A stretch of 64,000 nucleotides of DNA from Desemzia sp045528445 (GTDB lineage: Bacteria > Bacillota > Bacilli > Lactobacillales > Carnobacteriaceae), in the NCBI RefSeq assembly GCF_045528445.1, contig NZ_JBGQQU010000014.1:3415-67414 (forward strand), written 5' to 3'. The translations under genes were made by a program, and so were the position numbers. Positions 15,473-24,343 of this stretch are shown here, one piece after another (position 1 is the first letter of the stretch; each line of letters opens with the position of its first letter). The notes under the pieces are model-generated. The model saw nothing but the letters and a program-made list of their open reading frames with translations, had not been told where the DNA came from and did no database searches.

Positions 15473-17296
15473 TTATTTTATTGAGTCTAAATACGTTTGA
15501 TAGAATTCTTCTACTTTAGCTGGATCAGCTACTAGTTCATTTCCAGTGTCTACTAATGGGCTAACCGTAGAATAAGCTTTCAATTTTAACCCATCATAAG
15601 CAGTGCTGAGTTCATCTTGGTTGATGGAGTAAAGAATCGATTTACGCAAATCAGCACTGTCAGAAACCTCACGTCCGTTGGCATTAAACAGCATATAAGC
15701 TACACCGTTACTTGGCATACTTTGTAACGATAAACTGTCTTCTCCTTCAACAACGTCATATTTTGTTTCATCTAACCCAGCTAACAAGTGAATCTCGCCA
15801 GAACGTAAGGCAGATAAAGCACTATCTGCATCTCCGATGAAACGAACCGTTACGTTAGCGATTTGAGCTGCATGTTCTGTGCCAGCCATGTAAGCAGGAT
15901 TTTTTTGGAATGTAGCTTCATAATCATTTTTCTGAGTCATGATATAAGGTCCACTAGCGTACAAATGATTGTCGTATGTTTCGCCTTCTGTTACGACTCT
16001 TTGATCTCCATAAGGAATGTCAGTAGAGATGTCAAAGTTTTCCACATCATATGTGTTGATGCTTTCAACTTGCTCTTGTGAGACGATTCCAGCAGATTGG
16101 TGTGCAAGATAATTCAAGACTTGTGGAAATGGTTCTGTAGTGGTCACTTTAACAACTTGGTATTGACCTGAAGCATTATCGACTTGCGCTGCATCTTCTA
16201 CAACATTAGCAATAGGAGACTCTAAATTAGCCTCTAAAGCTTCTTTGACAGTTCCGTTTCCATCAGATAAAGAAGTATTTTCAAGTTCCGCAAGATCGGT
16301 AACTAAACTAACTGAATCAATGTGCTCATGTAAGCTGTATGTCCGGTGATCTGGAACAGAGTTGGAATCTTTAGCACGATTCAGTGAGAAAACAGCATCT
16401 TGTCCACTGACCATTTTGTCAGTATCAACGGCTTGTCCATCTTCAACGGCTGCGAAATTAATATCGTCGCGTAAAATGAAATAGTAATCTGAATTACCTT
16501 CTGCAATCGCATGGTTGTAACTCAAAGAACCATCAGAAACCACTTGGTCATTATCTGTTAAATTTACTAATCGGACATACATATTAGTATTCAATTGGTT
16601 GATTGATCCATCATTGCCTTTGATAGGGTCTAATGAAGTCAAATCACCTATTTGTTGCGTCAATATTAATGGTTCTGTGTCGTTTGAAGCAGTTTCATTA
16701 AATTGTACCGTTTCCCAAGGGAAAGCACGTGATTTTGCTAGGCGAATAGAATCTGTGTTTAAAAGATCTTGATTAAATGCTTGAGCTTTTAAAGAAGTAT
16801 AAAGTGGGACGATATAAGCATTTTCAGTAACTAAAACATCTTCTAATTCTTTATACGTTTCGGTATATTCGTCAGAAGTTTGCAAAGCAGCCTCATTGAT
16901 CAAAGTATCAATTTCGCTATTAGACAGATCACTATTGTCACCACCTGTGGTAAATAAAGAACGGACAGCATAATCCGGGTTTCCGGTTACCGTTGTCCAA
17001 CTTGAAATAGCTAGGTCATAATTACCAGCTTCTTTCTGTGTTTGGAAACTAGCGTAATCTGGCTGTGTGTTCAAGGTAACATCGAAACCATTTTTGATCA
17101 ATTGATCTCTAACAATATTCATGTCGGTTTCATTGCTTGAAGACCCTAATAATTCAATGGTCGTTTTTTCCGTTGTTTCACCCGTGGAAACATCAGAATT
17201 GTCATTGTTTGCTTGTTCTTCTGTTTGAACATTACAAGCCGCTAATAAAATCACACTAGTGGTAAGAGTTAGGAAAGATAATAATCGTTTTTTCAT
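15473..17296 (-). CDS. Peptide-binding lipoprotein (SBP family 5), apparently circularly permuted
   Basis: This is the extracellular peptide receptor of the ABC transporter, 607 residues. A signal peptide with lipobox LAAC (Cys21) is followed by a Ser/Glu/Thr linker. Residues about 46-200 resemble the C-terminal lobe of OppA-type proteins (NGFDVTLNTQPDYASF..., NYDLAISSW, SEIDTLINEAA, YIVPLYTS). Residues 209-607 resemble the N-terminal lobe (LTQQIGDLTSLDPIKG..., YYFILRDDINFA, SGPY, VTVRFIGDADSALSALRSGEI, RKSILYSINQDEL). The protein ends where a normal OppA would run into the C-lobe. The order is thus C-part then N-part. GGAGG precedes the ATG. It is the last gene of the operon, behind a T-box that probably senses tRNA-Cys. 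Confidence 0.87.
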   Translation of the reverse strand: MKKRLLSFLTLTTSVILLAACNVQTEEQANNDNSDVSTGETTEKTTIELLGSSSNETDMNIVRDQLIKNGFDVTLNTQPDYASFQTQKEAGNYDLAISSWTTVTGNPDYAVRSLFTTGGDNSDLSNSEIDTLINEAALQTSDEYTETYKELEDVLVTENAYIVPLYTSLKAQAFNQDLLNTDSIRLAKSRAFPWETVQFNETASNDTEPLILTQQIGDLTSLDPIKGNDGSINQLNTNMYVRLVNLTDNDQVVSDGSLSYNHAIAEGNSDYYFILRDDINFAAVEDGQAVDTDKMVSGQDAVFSLNRAKDSNSVPDHRTYSLHEHIDSVSLVTDLAELENTSLSDGNGTVKEALEANLESPIANVVEDAAQVDNASGQYQVVKVTTTEPFPQVLNYLAHQSAGIVSQEQVESINTYDVENFDISTDIPYGDQRVVTEGETYDNHLYASGPYIMTQKNDYEATFQKNPAYMAGTEHAAQIANVTVRFIGDADSALSALRSGEIHLLAGLDETKYDVVEGEDSLSLQSMPSNGVAYMLFNANGREVSDSADLRKSILYSINQDELSTAYDGLKLKAYSTVSPLVDTGNELVADPAKVEEFYQTYLDSIK

Positions 17297-17352
17297 TGTA
17301 CTTAACCTCCAAATTTTTTTTGTTGTGAGAAAATAATGATAAAGAATACCGG

Positions 17353-18816
17353 CTAGTTTAATTTTGGATCAGTTGCATCTCGAATACCGTCTCCTAAAAA
17401 ATTAAAGGATAAAACAAGTAAGATAATAGCTAAGCCTGGATAAATAGCCAAATAGGGATTGGTTTCTAAATATTGGCTGCCAATTCTTAAAATGTTTCCC
17501 CATTCTGGGATGTGTGCTTCCACACCGAGTCCAAGATAACTTAAGCTACTTGTCGAGATAACAGCAGTCCCAATAGTTAACGTTGAACGCACAATCATTG
17601 GAGCCATAGCATTTGGAATAACATGCTTGGAGATGATGCGGCTGTTTGTCTGCCCTAAAGCTCGAGCAGATTCAATGTATTCCAAGTTGCTGACTTGCAT
17701 CACATTTGCGCGCATCGTTCTAGCGTAAGAGGGAATCGACCCTAAACTTAATGCAATGATCAAGTTCGTTGTTGAAGCTCCAAATGAAGCTATGATCGTA
17801 ATGGCTAACAGCATGCCGGGAATGGCGTACAGCACATCCAACAATCGCATGATCACGTTATCAGTCGTACGGCCGTAAAAGCCCGATACTGCGCCTAAAA
17901 TACCGCCAACTACTAAAGGAATAGCTGTTGCAATCAACCCAACCGATAGTGAGATTTGAGTACCATAAACAATTCTCGTAAAAACATCACGCCCATAATT
18001 ATCCGTCCCGAATGGATAACGTAAAGAAGGGGGGTGTAAAATAGAACTGTAGTCATTTTGAACAGCAAAAGAATAACTAAACGTCCAATTACAAGTAACT
18101 GCTAACATAATTAAGAAAGCAATGAACAACAGTCCGAGCAAAGCAGCTTGGTTTTTAATCAGCTTTTCACGAATACTTGTCTGACGTTTGCCCATATGAT
18201 CGGGTTTGTTGTTTTGATAAAAAGAAGCTGCTACAAAAAAGACGAGTATATTTCCTGTAAGACCAGTCAATGCAAGAATGAATAAGGTTATTTTTTGAGT
18301 TGTTGGTTTCCAGTCAAACCATTTCTGCCCAAAAGCTAAAATGAAGCTGTGAAAGAGCACGATAACTATCATGAGGTAAAATAACGGTAGAAAAGTGTTC
18401 GATACAAACGGCTTAAATAGGTTCAAAGCCGTTACAGCAATGACCAGTATATCAACTAATACCATATAAATTGAATAAATCAGGCCAGTCGTTAGTGTTT
18501 TTTTAAACGTGGTAATTCCTGAAATAAAAGCAAAGATATTCCCTACTAAAAGACTAGCCATCAAAATCAACGAGCTGACTTTAATGGAAGAAAGGCTTGC
18601 TTCAGCATGGAAACCATCTTTTTTAACTGTTTGGAGCAATTTTTGATGCACTAGGCTGATGAATAAATTCAATATACCTATTCCCAGAATCACCGGTTTG
18701 AACCCTAATGGTTGAAATTGAATACTTAGCAGTATCCATAATGCAGCATAGCCCCAAGTCAATCCGTTGTTGAAACGGATTTGTTGGTAAATTAAATTTG
18801 TTTGATAGGATCTCAC
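17353..18816 (-). CDS. Peptide ABC transporter permease (OppC-type) with an N-terminal membrane extension
   Basis: The 487-residue product starts at a GTG with an AGGTG site about 10 bases upstream. Residues about 205-487 are a complete OppC/DppC permease: ALLGLLFIAFLIM, the periplasmic segment HPPSLRYPFGTDNYGRDVFTRIVYG, and the EAA loop (YIESARALGQTNSRIISKHVIPN). Residues 1-200 add about five to six membrane spans not found in ordinary OppC proteins (usual length about 300). It lies between the oppB-like and oppA-like genes. It forms the channel with the OppB-type protein and is driven by the ATPase at 20881. Confidence 0.9.
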   Translation of the reverse strand: MRSYQTNLIYQQIRFNNGLTWGYAALWILLSIQFQPLGFKPVILGIGILNLFISLVHQKLLQTVKKDGFHAEASLSSIKVSSLILMASLLVGNIFAFISGITTFKKTLTTGLIYSIYMVLVDILVIAVTALNLFKPFVSNTFLPLFYLMIVIVLFHSFILAFGQKWFDWKPTTQKITLFILALTGLTGNILVFFVAASFYQNNKPDHMGKRQTSIREKLIKNQAALLGLLFIAFLIMLAVTCNWTFSYSFAVQNDYSSILHPPSLRYPFGTDNYGRDVFTRIVYGTQISLSVGLIATAIPLVVGGILGAVSGFYGRTTDNVIMRLLDVLYAIPGMLLAITIIASFGASTTNLIIALSLGSIPSYARTMRANVMQVSNLEYIESARALGQTNSRIISKHVIPNAMAPMIVRSTLTIGTAVISTSSLSYLGLGVEAHIPEWGNILRIGSQYLETNPYLAIYPGLAIILLVLSFNFLGDGIRDATDPKLN

Positions 18817-18833
18817 TTAAAAGTCACCTGCTT

Positions 18834-20264
18834 TCATCGTCCGCTTTTGATCCGGGAACGAATTCTTGGATCAATAAAACTGTAAAGTAAGTCAATAAAT
18901 ACGTTGACGATGGATAAGATAATCGCGATATAAACGACCCCACCCATAACACTTGGAATATCTGGGACAAATTGTTTGTCAACGATGTAGCTTCCCACAC
19001 CATTGATGTTAAATACTTTTTCCGTAACAGAGGAGCCGCCAAGCATGCCGCCAAATTGTAAACCAATGATGGTCACGATAGGAATCAAAGCATTCGGTAC
19101 AGCATGTCGAAGAATGACTCTTCTATTTGAGAGTCCTTTTGCTCGGGCTGTCAAAATGTAATCCTCATTGATGACCTCCAGTGTCGATGAACGAGTCATA
19201 CGAGCGACGGAAGCCATCAGGCCGGTTCCAAGAACAACGGCTGGCATAATAAGAGAAGCGATGTTGTCTGCATTGTAAGTAGCCGGCAGCCAACCCAAGT
19301 TAATGGAAAAGGTTAAAATAAAAATCAATCCTTGCCAGAAACTAGGAATGGATATTCCAATCAAAGCGATTAACATGAAAAGGTGATCGAAAGTTGTATC
19401 GGCTTTAACCGCAGCATAAATTCCAGCAGGGAAAGCAACTGCAATGGAAAGTATCAAAGCAAATAAGGTCAATTGTAAAGTGACAGGAAAGCGGCGCATG
19501 ATGGTTGTTACGACACGCTCATTTCCTTCAAAAGCATTGCCTAGATCAAACGTAAAAATACCTTTGATGGTTCGGCCTAATTGAGTTAGGTAGGGGTCAT
19601 CCAACCCATGAACAGCATTAAAATTAACGATTTGTTCAGGTGTCGCTTGTTCCCCTAAAATATTCGTCGCTGAATCGGAAGGCGACAAATACAATAATGT
19701 AAAGACAATAATGGTGACTCCGATAATAACGAACACCATCATAACTAAACGATTAACGATGTAGCGCAAAGTAGGAATGGATACGACCAATAATAGAAAA
19801 TACATAGGAAAACCTAGAAGTAAAGACAGTACAAACCAAAGAGGTTGTTCTAACCAGTGTGCGGTTTCATTCAAGAAAATCGGCTGCTCGCGGTTTGACT
19901 CTTTGTAGTAAGCTTCCACGCGTTCCTGTGTTTCTTTCTGGTAACCCACTCGATAAAGTTCGTTGACCTTTTTTTCCATCTGTGCTTGTGAGCTATGTTG
20001 TTTCAGAAAAGCAACCTTCCGTTTTTCCTGGGCCTGCAGCTTGTCTTTTAAAGATGTTGCCGCGCCGCTTTCTTCAAATTCAGTTTTGATTTCATGCTCC
20101 ACAGTGCGTTTTTCAAACGGTTGGCTTTTTAGTAAGTAGCGGATGAGCACAAGAAGCTGAAAAGGGAAGCTGAGTAAACATAATCCTAAAGCGACAAAGG
20201 GTTGCTGTGAAGCTTCCTTATAAGATTGACTGACTTTTTGCAGCCAGTTTGATTTGGTGTGCAT
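18834..20264 (-). CDS. Peptide ABC transporter permease (OppB-type) with an N-terminal extension
   Basis: The 476-residue product is first in the operon; GGAAGGAGG precedes its ATG. Residues about 165-476 are a normal OppB/DppB permease (YIVNRLVMMVFVIIGVTIIVF, FPVTLQLTLFALILSIAVAFPAG, the EAA loop YILTARAKGLSNRRVILRHAVPN, IDPRIR at the end). The first 165 residues contain a membrane hairpin near 20-45, a highly charged cytosolic stretch (about 50-125, likely helical) and another span near 140-160. Ordinary OppB proteins are about 310 residues. The extension matches the one on the partner permease in being extra and N-terminal. Confidence 0.9.
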   Translation of the reverse strand: MHTKSNWLQKVSQSYKEASQQPFVALGLCLLSFPFQLLVLIRYLLKSQPFEKRTVEHEIKTEFEESGAATSLKDKLQAQEKRKVAFLKQHSSQAQMEKKVNELYRVGYQKETQERVEAYYKESNREQPIFLNETAHWLEQPLWFVLSLLLGFPMYFLLLVVSIPTLRYIVNRLVMMVFVIIGVTIIVFTLLYLSPSDSATNILGEQATPEQIVNFNAVHGLDDPYLTQLGRTIKGIFTFDLGNAFEGNERVVTTIMRRFPVTLQLTLFALILSIAVAFPAGIYAAVKADTTFDHLFMLIALIGISIPSFWQGLIFILTFSINLGWLPATYNADNIASLIMPAVVLGTGLMASVARMTRSSTLEVINEDYILTARAKGLSNRRVILRHAVPNALIPIVTIIGLQFGGMLGGSSVTEKVFNINGVGSYIVDKQFVPDIPSVMGGVVYIAIILSIVNVFIDLLYSFIDPRIRSRIKSGR

Positions 20265-20330
20265 GCTATTTCCTCCTTCCAGTTATTTTAGTTGTCAAAG
20301 ATTCGTTAGACATGTTTTCTGAAAAATATA

Positions 20331-20381
20331 CAAAAAAAGCCCTTAAATGACTCTTCATCGAATGAAGAGCTATTTAAGGGC
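20331..20381 (-). terminator. T-box terminator hairpin
   Basis: GCCCTTAAATAGCTCTTCAT pairs with ATGAAGAGTCATTTAAGGGC with one mismatch; seven T follow on the minus strand. Confidence 0.92.
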
Positions 20382-20678
20382 AAAATGCACTATTTTACGG
20401 TTCCACCTTAATGGGTACGAAGAAAAAAGAACTGCCATTCTTGTTTTCTTTGTATGCTTGATTCGGTACGGCGCCATATCATTCAGACGGGTATACCGAT
20501 TTGCTGTAACGGGCAACCCCGATATGATCTAAAGAATCATTCCCTCAACCATACAACTCCAAGATGCACTTCCAAGTTTTCTTCTAGATCCCTTTCCACC
20601 AGACGGGACTCTCTATACTATCATCCAACTTGTACTTTTCTTTTCATAGTTTTTCAGATGTGTTCAATTGTCTAACTA
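20331..20678 (-). promoter_or_regulatory. T-box leader, probably tRNA-Cys responsive, controlling the peptide transporter
   Basis: On the minus strand the leader has an AGAGAG distal stem I segment followed by CTGGTG. A specifier loop is closed by CAAGTT/AACTTG, with AGTA opposite GAAG-TGC-A (TGC at 20568-20566). The T-box sequence is AAGGTGGAACCGT (20409-20397), followed by a terminator at 20381-20331. In the T-box bulge the usual TGGT is TGGA, which pairs with a tRNA whose discriminator base is U; bacterial tRNA-Cys has U73. Specifier and bulge agree on cysteine. The leader precedes oppB-oppC-oppA-like genes, so they should be read when tRNA-Cys is uncharged. Confidence 0.88.
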
Positions 20679-20684
20679 GCCATA

Positions 20685-20713
20685 AGTATAGCAAACGCTT
20701 TTATATTCGTCAA
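20685..20713 (-). promoter_or_regulatory. Promoter of the T-box/peptide-transporter operon
   Basis: On the minus strand TTGACG (20713-20708) and TATACT (20690-20685) are separated by exactly 17 bases, just ahead of T-box stem I. Confidence 0.85.
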
Positions 20714-20880
20714 GCGAATATGAAAAAAACTTTTATTTAGTAAGTAATAAGCAAAAGAGGTTTATTTTTCAATTGAATCGTGTTACATTGCTAAGCAAAA
20801 GAACTGCCGTTCAGCACTGGAATCCATTTTATGGGTATCATTTTTCTTGGTTTCGGTTAAAAATAGTAAAGGAGTCAATT

Positions 20881-22626
20881 ATGGAAACTCTATTGAATGT
20901 AACTAATTTGTCTGTCTCTTTTACGACAGGCAGCAACACACAGCAAGTCACATCTGAAGTTTCTTTCTCAGTTCAAAAAGGAGAAACGATTGGAATTGTT
21001 GGCGAATCTGGCAGTGGAAAAAGTGTAACGGCTCGCTCTATTATGGGGCTGTTAGCCCCAAACGCATATGTTCATCCTGAGAGCAATATTGTATTTATGG
21101 GAAAGAACTTACTTAACATGACTGAACGAAAAATGCAGGAAATACGTGGGAAAGATATCGGGATGATCTTTCAAGATCCGATGACTTCATTGAACCCAAC
21201 GATGACAGTTGGCAGCCAAATTACGGAGACTCTTCTTTTTCATGAAAAACTATCAAAAAAAGAAGCAGAAGCCCAAGCAAAAGATATTATGCGTCATGTT
21301 GGAATAACTGATGTAGATGTGCGGTACAAACAATACGCCCATGAATTTTCAGGCGGTATGCGTCAAAGGATGATGATTGCTTTAGCGTTAGTCTGCAAGC
21401 CGGCATTATTGATTGCAGATGAACCGACAACAGCGTTGGATGTGACCATTCAAGCACAAATTTTAGATTTACTGAAAGAGGTTCAAGAGAAATTTGGGAC
21501 AGCGATTATTTTGATCACTCATGATTTTGGCGTTGTGGCAAATATGTGCGACCAAGTCCTTGTTATGAAAAACGGGCAAGTAGTAGAAACGGGCGAAACA
21601 AAAGACGTTTTTCAGCACCCAAAAGAAACGTATACTAAAATGCTTCTAGCAGCCATTCCAAATTTGCATAAAGAAAAGACAGCACAACAGAAGAAAAAAC
21701 TTGCAGAAATCCATTCAGGAAAACGAGAAAAACTCCTTGAAATATCTCATTTAGAAAAGCATTTCCCATTAGGCAAAACAGGTCTGTTGAAAGCTGTGGA
21801 TGATATCAGCTTTGCCATTTACGAAGGAGAAACTCTAGGCTTAGTTGGAGAGTCGGGTTCTGGAAAGTCTACTACTGGGCGAACGATTCTTCGTTTACAT
21901 GAAGCGACTGGCGGAGAAACTTTGTATAAAGGCTTTGACTTGTACCATCTGTCTCCAAAAGAATTAAAAACCATGCGCAAACACATGCAGATTATTTTTC
22001 AAGATCCTTACGCTTCCTTAAATCCACGAATGAAAATTCAAGATATTATTGGAGAAGCTTTGGATATTCACCACTTAGCAAAAAATAAGAAAGAACGAAA
22101 TGAAAAAGTAGCAGAATTGCTGCGTTTAGTTGGGTTGGATGAAATATTTGCACAACGTTACCCACATGAATTCTCAGGAGGGCAGAGGCAGCGGGTTGGT
22201 ATTGCGCGCGCTTTAGCAGTAGATCCTGCATTTATTGTGCTCGATGAGCCATTGTCTGCTTTAGATGCTTCTATTCAAGCTCAAATTGTGGAACTTTTAG
22301 AAGAGTTACAAGAAAAATTAGGATTGACCTATTTGTTTATTGCCCATGATTTAGCCATGGTCAAACAGATATCAGATCGAGTAGCTGTGATGTACAATGG
22401 CCAAATCGTAGAGCTGGCGGATGCGGAAGAATTATTTTCTAACCCTATTCATCCGTATACGAAAAAATTGTTGTCGGCTATTCCAGTTCCAGATCCAGTT
22501 TATGAGACTTCTAAAAAAATGACGAGTTTAGTGACCGATGAAAAAGCTGACTTTTATCCGAAAAATAGTGTCTTTAAAGAAGTTGCCGCTCATCATTGGG
22601 TAGCACAAACAGCTGAAAGGGAATAA
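20881..22626 (+). CDS. Peptide ABC transporter ATPase, fused OppD-OppF type
   Basis: The ATG at 20881 follows AAAGGAG and gives 581 residues; an upstream in-frame start lacks a ribosome site. Two complete cassettes occur in one chain. The first has GESGSGKSV, the Q-loop FQDPMTSLNPTM, SGGMRQR and LLIADEPTTALD; the second has GESGSGKSTTGR, FQDPYASLNPRM, SGGQRQRVGIARAL and FIVLDEPLSALD. After each there is the peptide-transporter C-terminal extension (HPKETYTKMLLAAIP, NPIHPYTKKLLSAIP). It energises the permeases encoded on the opposite strand, and its divergent promoter would not be under the T-box. Confidence 0.95.
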   Translation: METLLNVTNLSVSFTTGSNTQQVTSEVSFSVQKGETIGIVGESGSGKSVTARSIMGLLAPNAYVHPESNIVFMGKNLLNMTERKMQEIRGKDIGMIFQDPMTSLNPTMTVGSQITETLLFHEKLSKKEAEAQAKDIMRHVGITDVDVRYKQYAHEFSGGMRQRMMIALALVCKPALLIADEPTTALDVTIQAQILDLLKEVQEKFGTAIILITHDFGVVANMCDQVLVMKNGQVVETGETKDVFQHPKETYTKMLLAAIPNLHKEKTAQQKKKLAEIHSGKREKLLEISHLEKHFPLGKTGLLKAVDDISFAIYEGETLGLVGESGSGKSTTGRTILRLHEATGGETLYKGFDLYHLSPKELKTMRKHMQIIFQDPYASLNPRMKIQDIIGEALDIHHLAKNKKERNEKVAELLRLVGLDEIFAQRYPHEFSGGQRQRVGIARALAVDPAFIVLDEPLSALDASIQAQIVELLEELQEKLGLTYLFIAHDLAMVKQISDRVAVMYNGQIVELADAEELFSNPIHPYTKKLLSAIPVPDPVYETSKKMTSLVTDEKADFYPKNSVFKEVAAHHWVAQTAERE

Positions 22627-22783
22627 AATGGCTAGATAGATATGAGGTTAAGCAACAAGAAAAAATGGTCCGCTCTAATCATCAAAGAAGATTGTCGTTG
22701 TTTTCTAACAAAAATCAGCGATAATTTTTTTGGAGCGCTTTCTTATATGAAATTAAAAATCAGGATAAAGGAGAGGTGTCGGC

Positions 22784-23164
22784 ATGCACATCGAACATAT
22801 AGCACTATGGGTAAAAGATTTAGAAGTAACAAAAGATTTCTACTGCAATTATTTTGGAGCTGTTTCAAATGATGTTTACTACAACCCTACAAAAGGATTT
22901 AAATCTTATTTTCTAACATTTGCGGAAGGTGCTCGATTGGAATTGATGACGCGTACAGATGTGACAGAAGCTCATGAACCAGCAATGTTAGGATGGGCAC
23001 ATCTGGCGATTTCAGTAGGCAGTAAAGAAAAAGTAGATCAACTGACAGAACAATTGATCCAAGACGGCTACCGCTGCCAAGGACAGCCACGCACAACAGG
23101 CGATGGTTATTATGAAAGTGTGATTGAAGACCCTGAAGGAAATTGGATAGAAATTACAGTGTAA
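22784..23164 (+). CDS. VOC/glyoxalase-like protein, copy 2
   Basis: The 126-residue paralogue of the protein at 14891 has the same candidate metal-binding His and Glu residues. AAAGGAGAGG precedes the ATG. Differences from copy 1 are at residues 14-16, 18, 27, 33 and 126. From about codon 34 a run of over 150 bases is identical in the two genes, while the first third and the last third carry silent and coding changes. That pattern fits gene conversion between the copies. It lies behind the ATPase gene. Substrate unknown. Confidence 0.85.
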   Translation: MHIEHIALWVKDLEVTKDFYCNYFGAVSNDVYYNPTKGFKSYFLTFAEGARLELMTRTDVTEAHEPAMLGWAHLAISVGSKEKVDQLTEQLIQDGYRCQGQPRTTGDGYYESVIEDPEGNWIEITV

Positions 23165-23195
23165 AAAAACAAAATTAAATAAATAAAGAAAGGGC

Positions 23196-23224
23196 TTGCA
23201 TGACTAAAATTCTTGTGCTATTAT
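23196..23224 (+). promoter_or_regulatory. Promoter of licT
   Basis: TTGCAT (23196-23201) and TATTAT (23219-23224) are 17 bases apart, with the start expected at about 23231, directly at the RAT sequence. Confidence 0.75.
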
Positions 23225-23232
23225 TCAATTAA

Positions 23233-23318
23233 GGATTGTTACTGGTTGTGCAGGCAAAACCTAGATTGCTACGAAATGATAATGTTTTGTCATTTGGTAT
23301 CAGTTTAGGTTTTTTTAT
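23233..23318 (+). promoter_or_regulatory. RAT antiterminator site with overlapping terminator, before licT
   Basis: GGATTGTTACTGG...GCAGGCAAAACC (23233-23261) matches the ribonucleic antiterminator recognised by BglG/LicT proteins. Its 3' end overlaps AAAACCTA, which pairs with TTAGGTTTTTTT at 23304-23316 as a terminator. LicT should therefore control its own gene. Confidence 0.9.
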
Positions 23319-23341
23319 TTGGAAGGGGGGATGTTCTCTGC

Positions 23342-24181
23342 ATGCGAGTCAAAAAAGTATTTAATAATAATGTAGTGCTTGCAGCAACAAACGAACAATC
23401 CGAATTGATCGTCATGGGAAAAGGAATCGGCTTTCAAAAGAAATCCGGAGATGATATCGAAGAAGATTTTATTGAAAAGAAATTTGTCATCCAAGAAGAC
23501 GAGCCGGCAGACCATTTAAAGGCTGTCTATCAAAATCTTCCCGTTGAAGAGTCAGATGCTGTTTTCGCCATTATTGTGAAGGCTGAACAAGATCTGCAGC
23601 AGACTTTCGAGTCAAATGTCTATCTGACATTGGCAGATCATATTCACTATGCTATCCAAAGAACGGCTGAGGGAATCAATTTGAAAAATCCTTTGGCTTG
23701 GGAAGTAAGACGATTTTATCGGAGAGAATACGAATTAGGGAAAGAAAGTTTAGCTATTATTGAAAAATATACCGGCACAATGCTAGATGCAGATGAAGCA
23801 GCTTCGATTGCCTTACATTTTGTCAATGCTCAAAAAGAAGGGCAAATGATTGAAGAAACGATCAAAGTAACACGAATTGTACAAGACATATTAAATATCG
23901 TTCGCTTGCATTTTGGAATGGTCTTTAATGAAGATTCTATCTCCTATAATCGTTTTTTAACTCATTTGCAGTACTTCAGCCAACGGGTAGTTTCCAAAGA
24001 AACCTACCAAACTTCTCAAGATACCTTTTTGCTTGAACAAATTAAAGCTAATTATCCGGAGGCATTAAACTGTACAGAAAAAGTAGCTGTTTATATTGAT
24101 GAAAGTTATCAGTTCAAAGTCTCTCCAGACGAAAAAGTCTACTTAACCATTCACATTCATCGAGTAGTAAACCATATCTAA
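23342..24181 (+). CDS. licT: BglG/LicT family transcription antiterminator
   Basis: This RNA-binding antiterminator is controlled by PTS phosphorylation. In its 279 residues, an N-terminal CAT domain (about 1-57; MRVKKVFNNNVVLAATNEQSE) binds the RAT hairpin. Two PRD domains follow, with conserved histidines in LADHIHYAIQR and ALHFVNAQ (PRD1) and in FLTHLQYFSQR and TIHIHRVVNHI (PRD2). AAGGGGGG precedes the ATG. RAT elements lie in front of both licT and the PTS gene, so the beta-glucoside permease would sense substrate and release LicT. Confidence 0.95.
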   Translation: MRVKKVFNNNVVLAATNEQSELIVMGKGIGFQKKSGDDIEEDFIEKKFVIQEDEPADHLKAVYQNLPVEESDAVFAIIVKAEQDLQQTFESNVYLTLADHIHYAIQRTAEGINLKNPLAWEVRRFYRREYELGKESLAIIEKYTGTMLDADEAASIALHFVNAQKEGQMIEETIKVTRIVQDILNIVRLHFGMVFNEDSISYNRFLTHLQYFSQRVVSKETYQTSQDTFLLEQIKANYPEALNCTEKVAVYIDESYQFKVSPDEKVYLTIHIHRVVNHI

Positions 24182-24204
24182 TTAAATACACATCTGATCT
24201 TAAA

Positions 24205-24300
24205 GGATTGTTACTGTTCAATCAGGCAAAACCTAAGCAGATAGCACAATGGAGTAAGGGAAACTGCGCTCATTCGTTGCTATCCGTTTAGGTTTTTTAT
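24205..24300 (+). promoter_or_regulatory. RAT site with terminator, before the beta-glucoside PTS gene
   Basis: GGATTGTTACTG...TCAGGCAAAACC (24205-24233) is a second LicT target. AAACCTAA..GATAGCA pairs with TGCTATC..TTTAGGTTTTTT, ending at about 24298, as the competing terminator. Confidence 0.92.
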
Positions 24301-24343
24301 TTTCAATAAAATAAAAAAATAGAGAAAAGAAAGAGGGATTCAA

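Noticed and set aside
20347..20675. Plus-strand short ORFs between the two transporter operons
   Set aside because: They are antisense to the T-box leader, whose conserved elements explain the sequence.
22642..22872. Short ORF between the double ATPase gene and the second VOC gene
   Set aside because: It runs into the VOC gene out of frame and has no ribosome site; the VOC start has a strong one.
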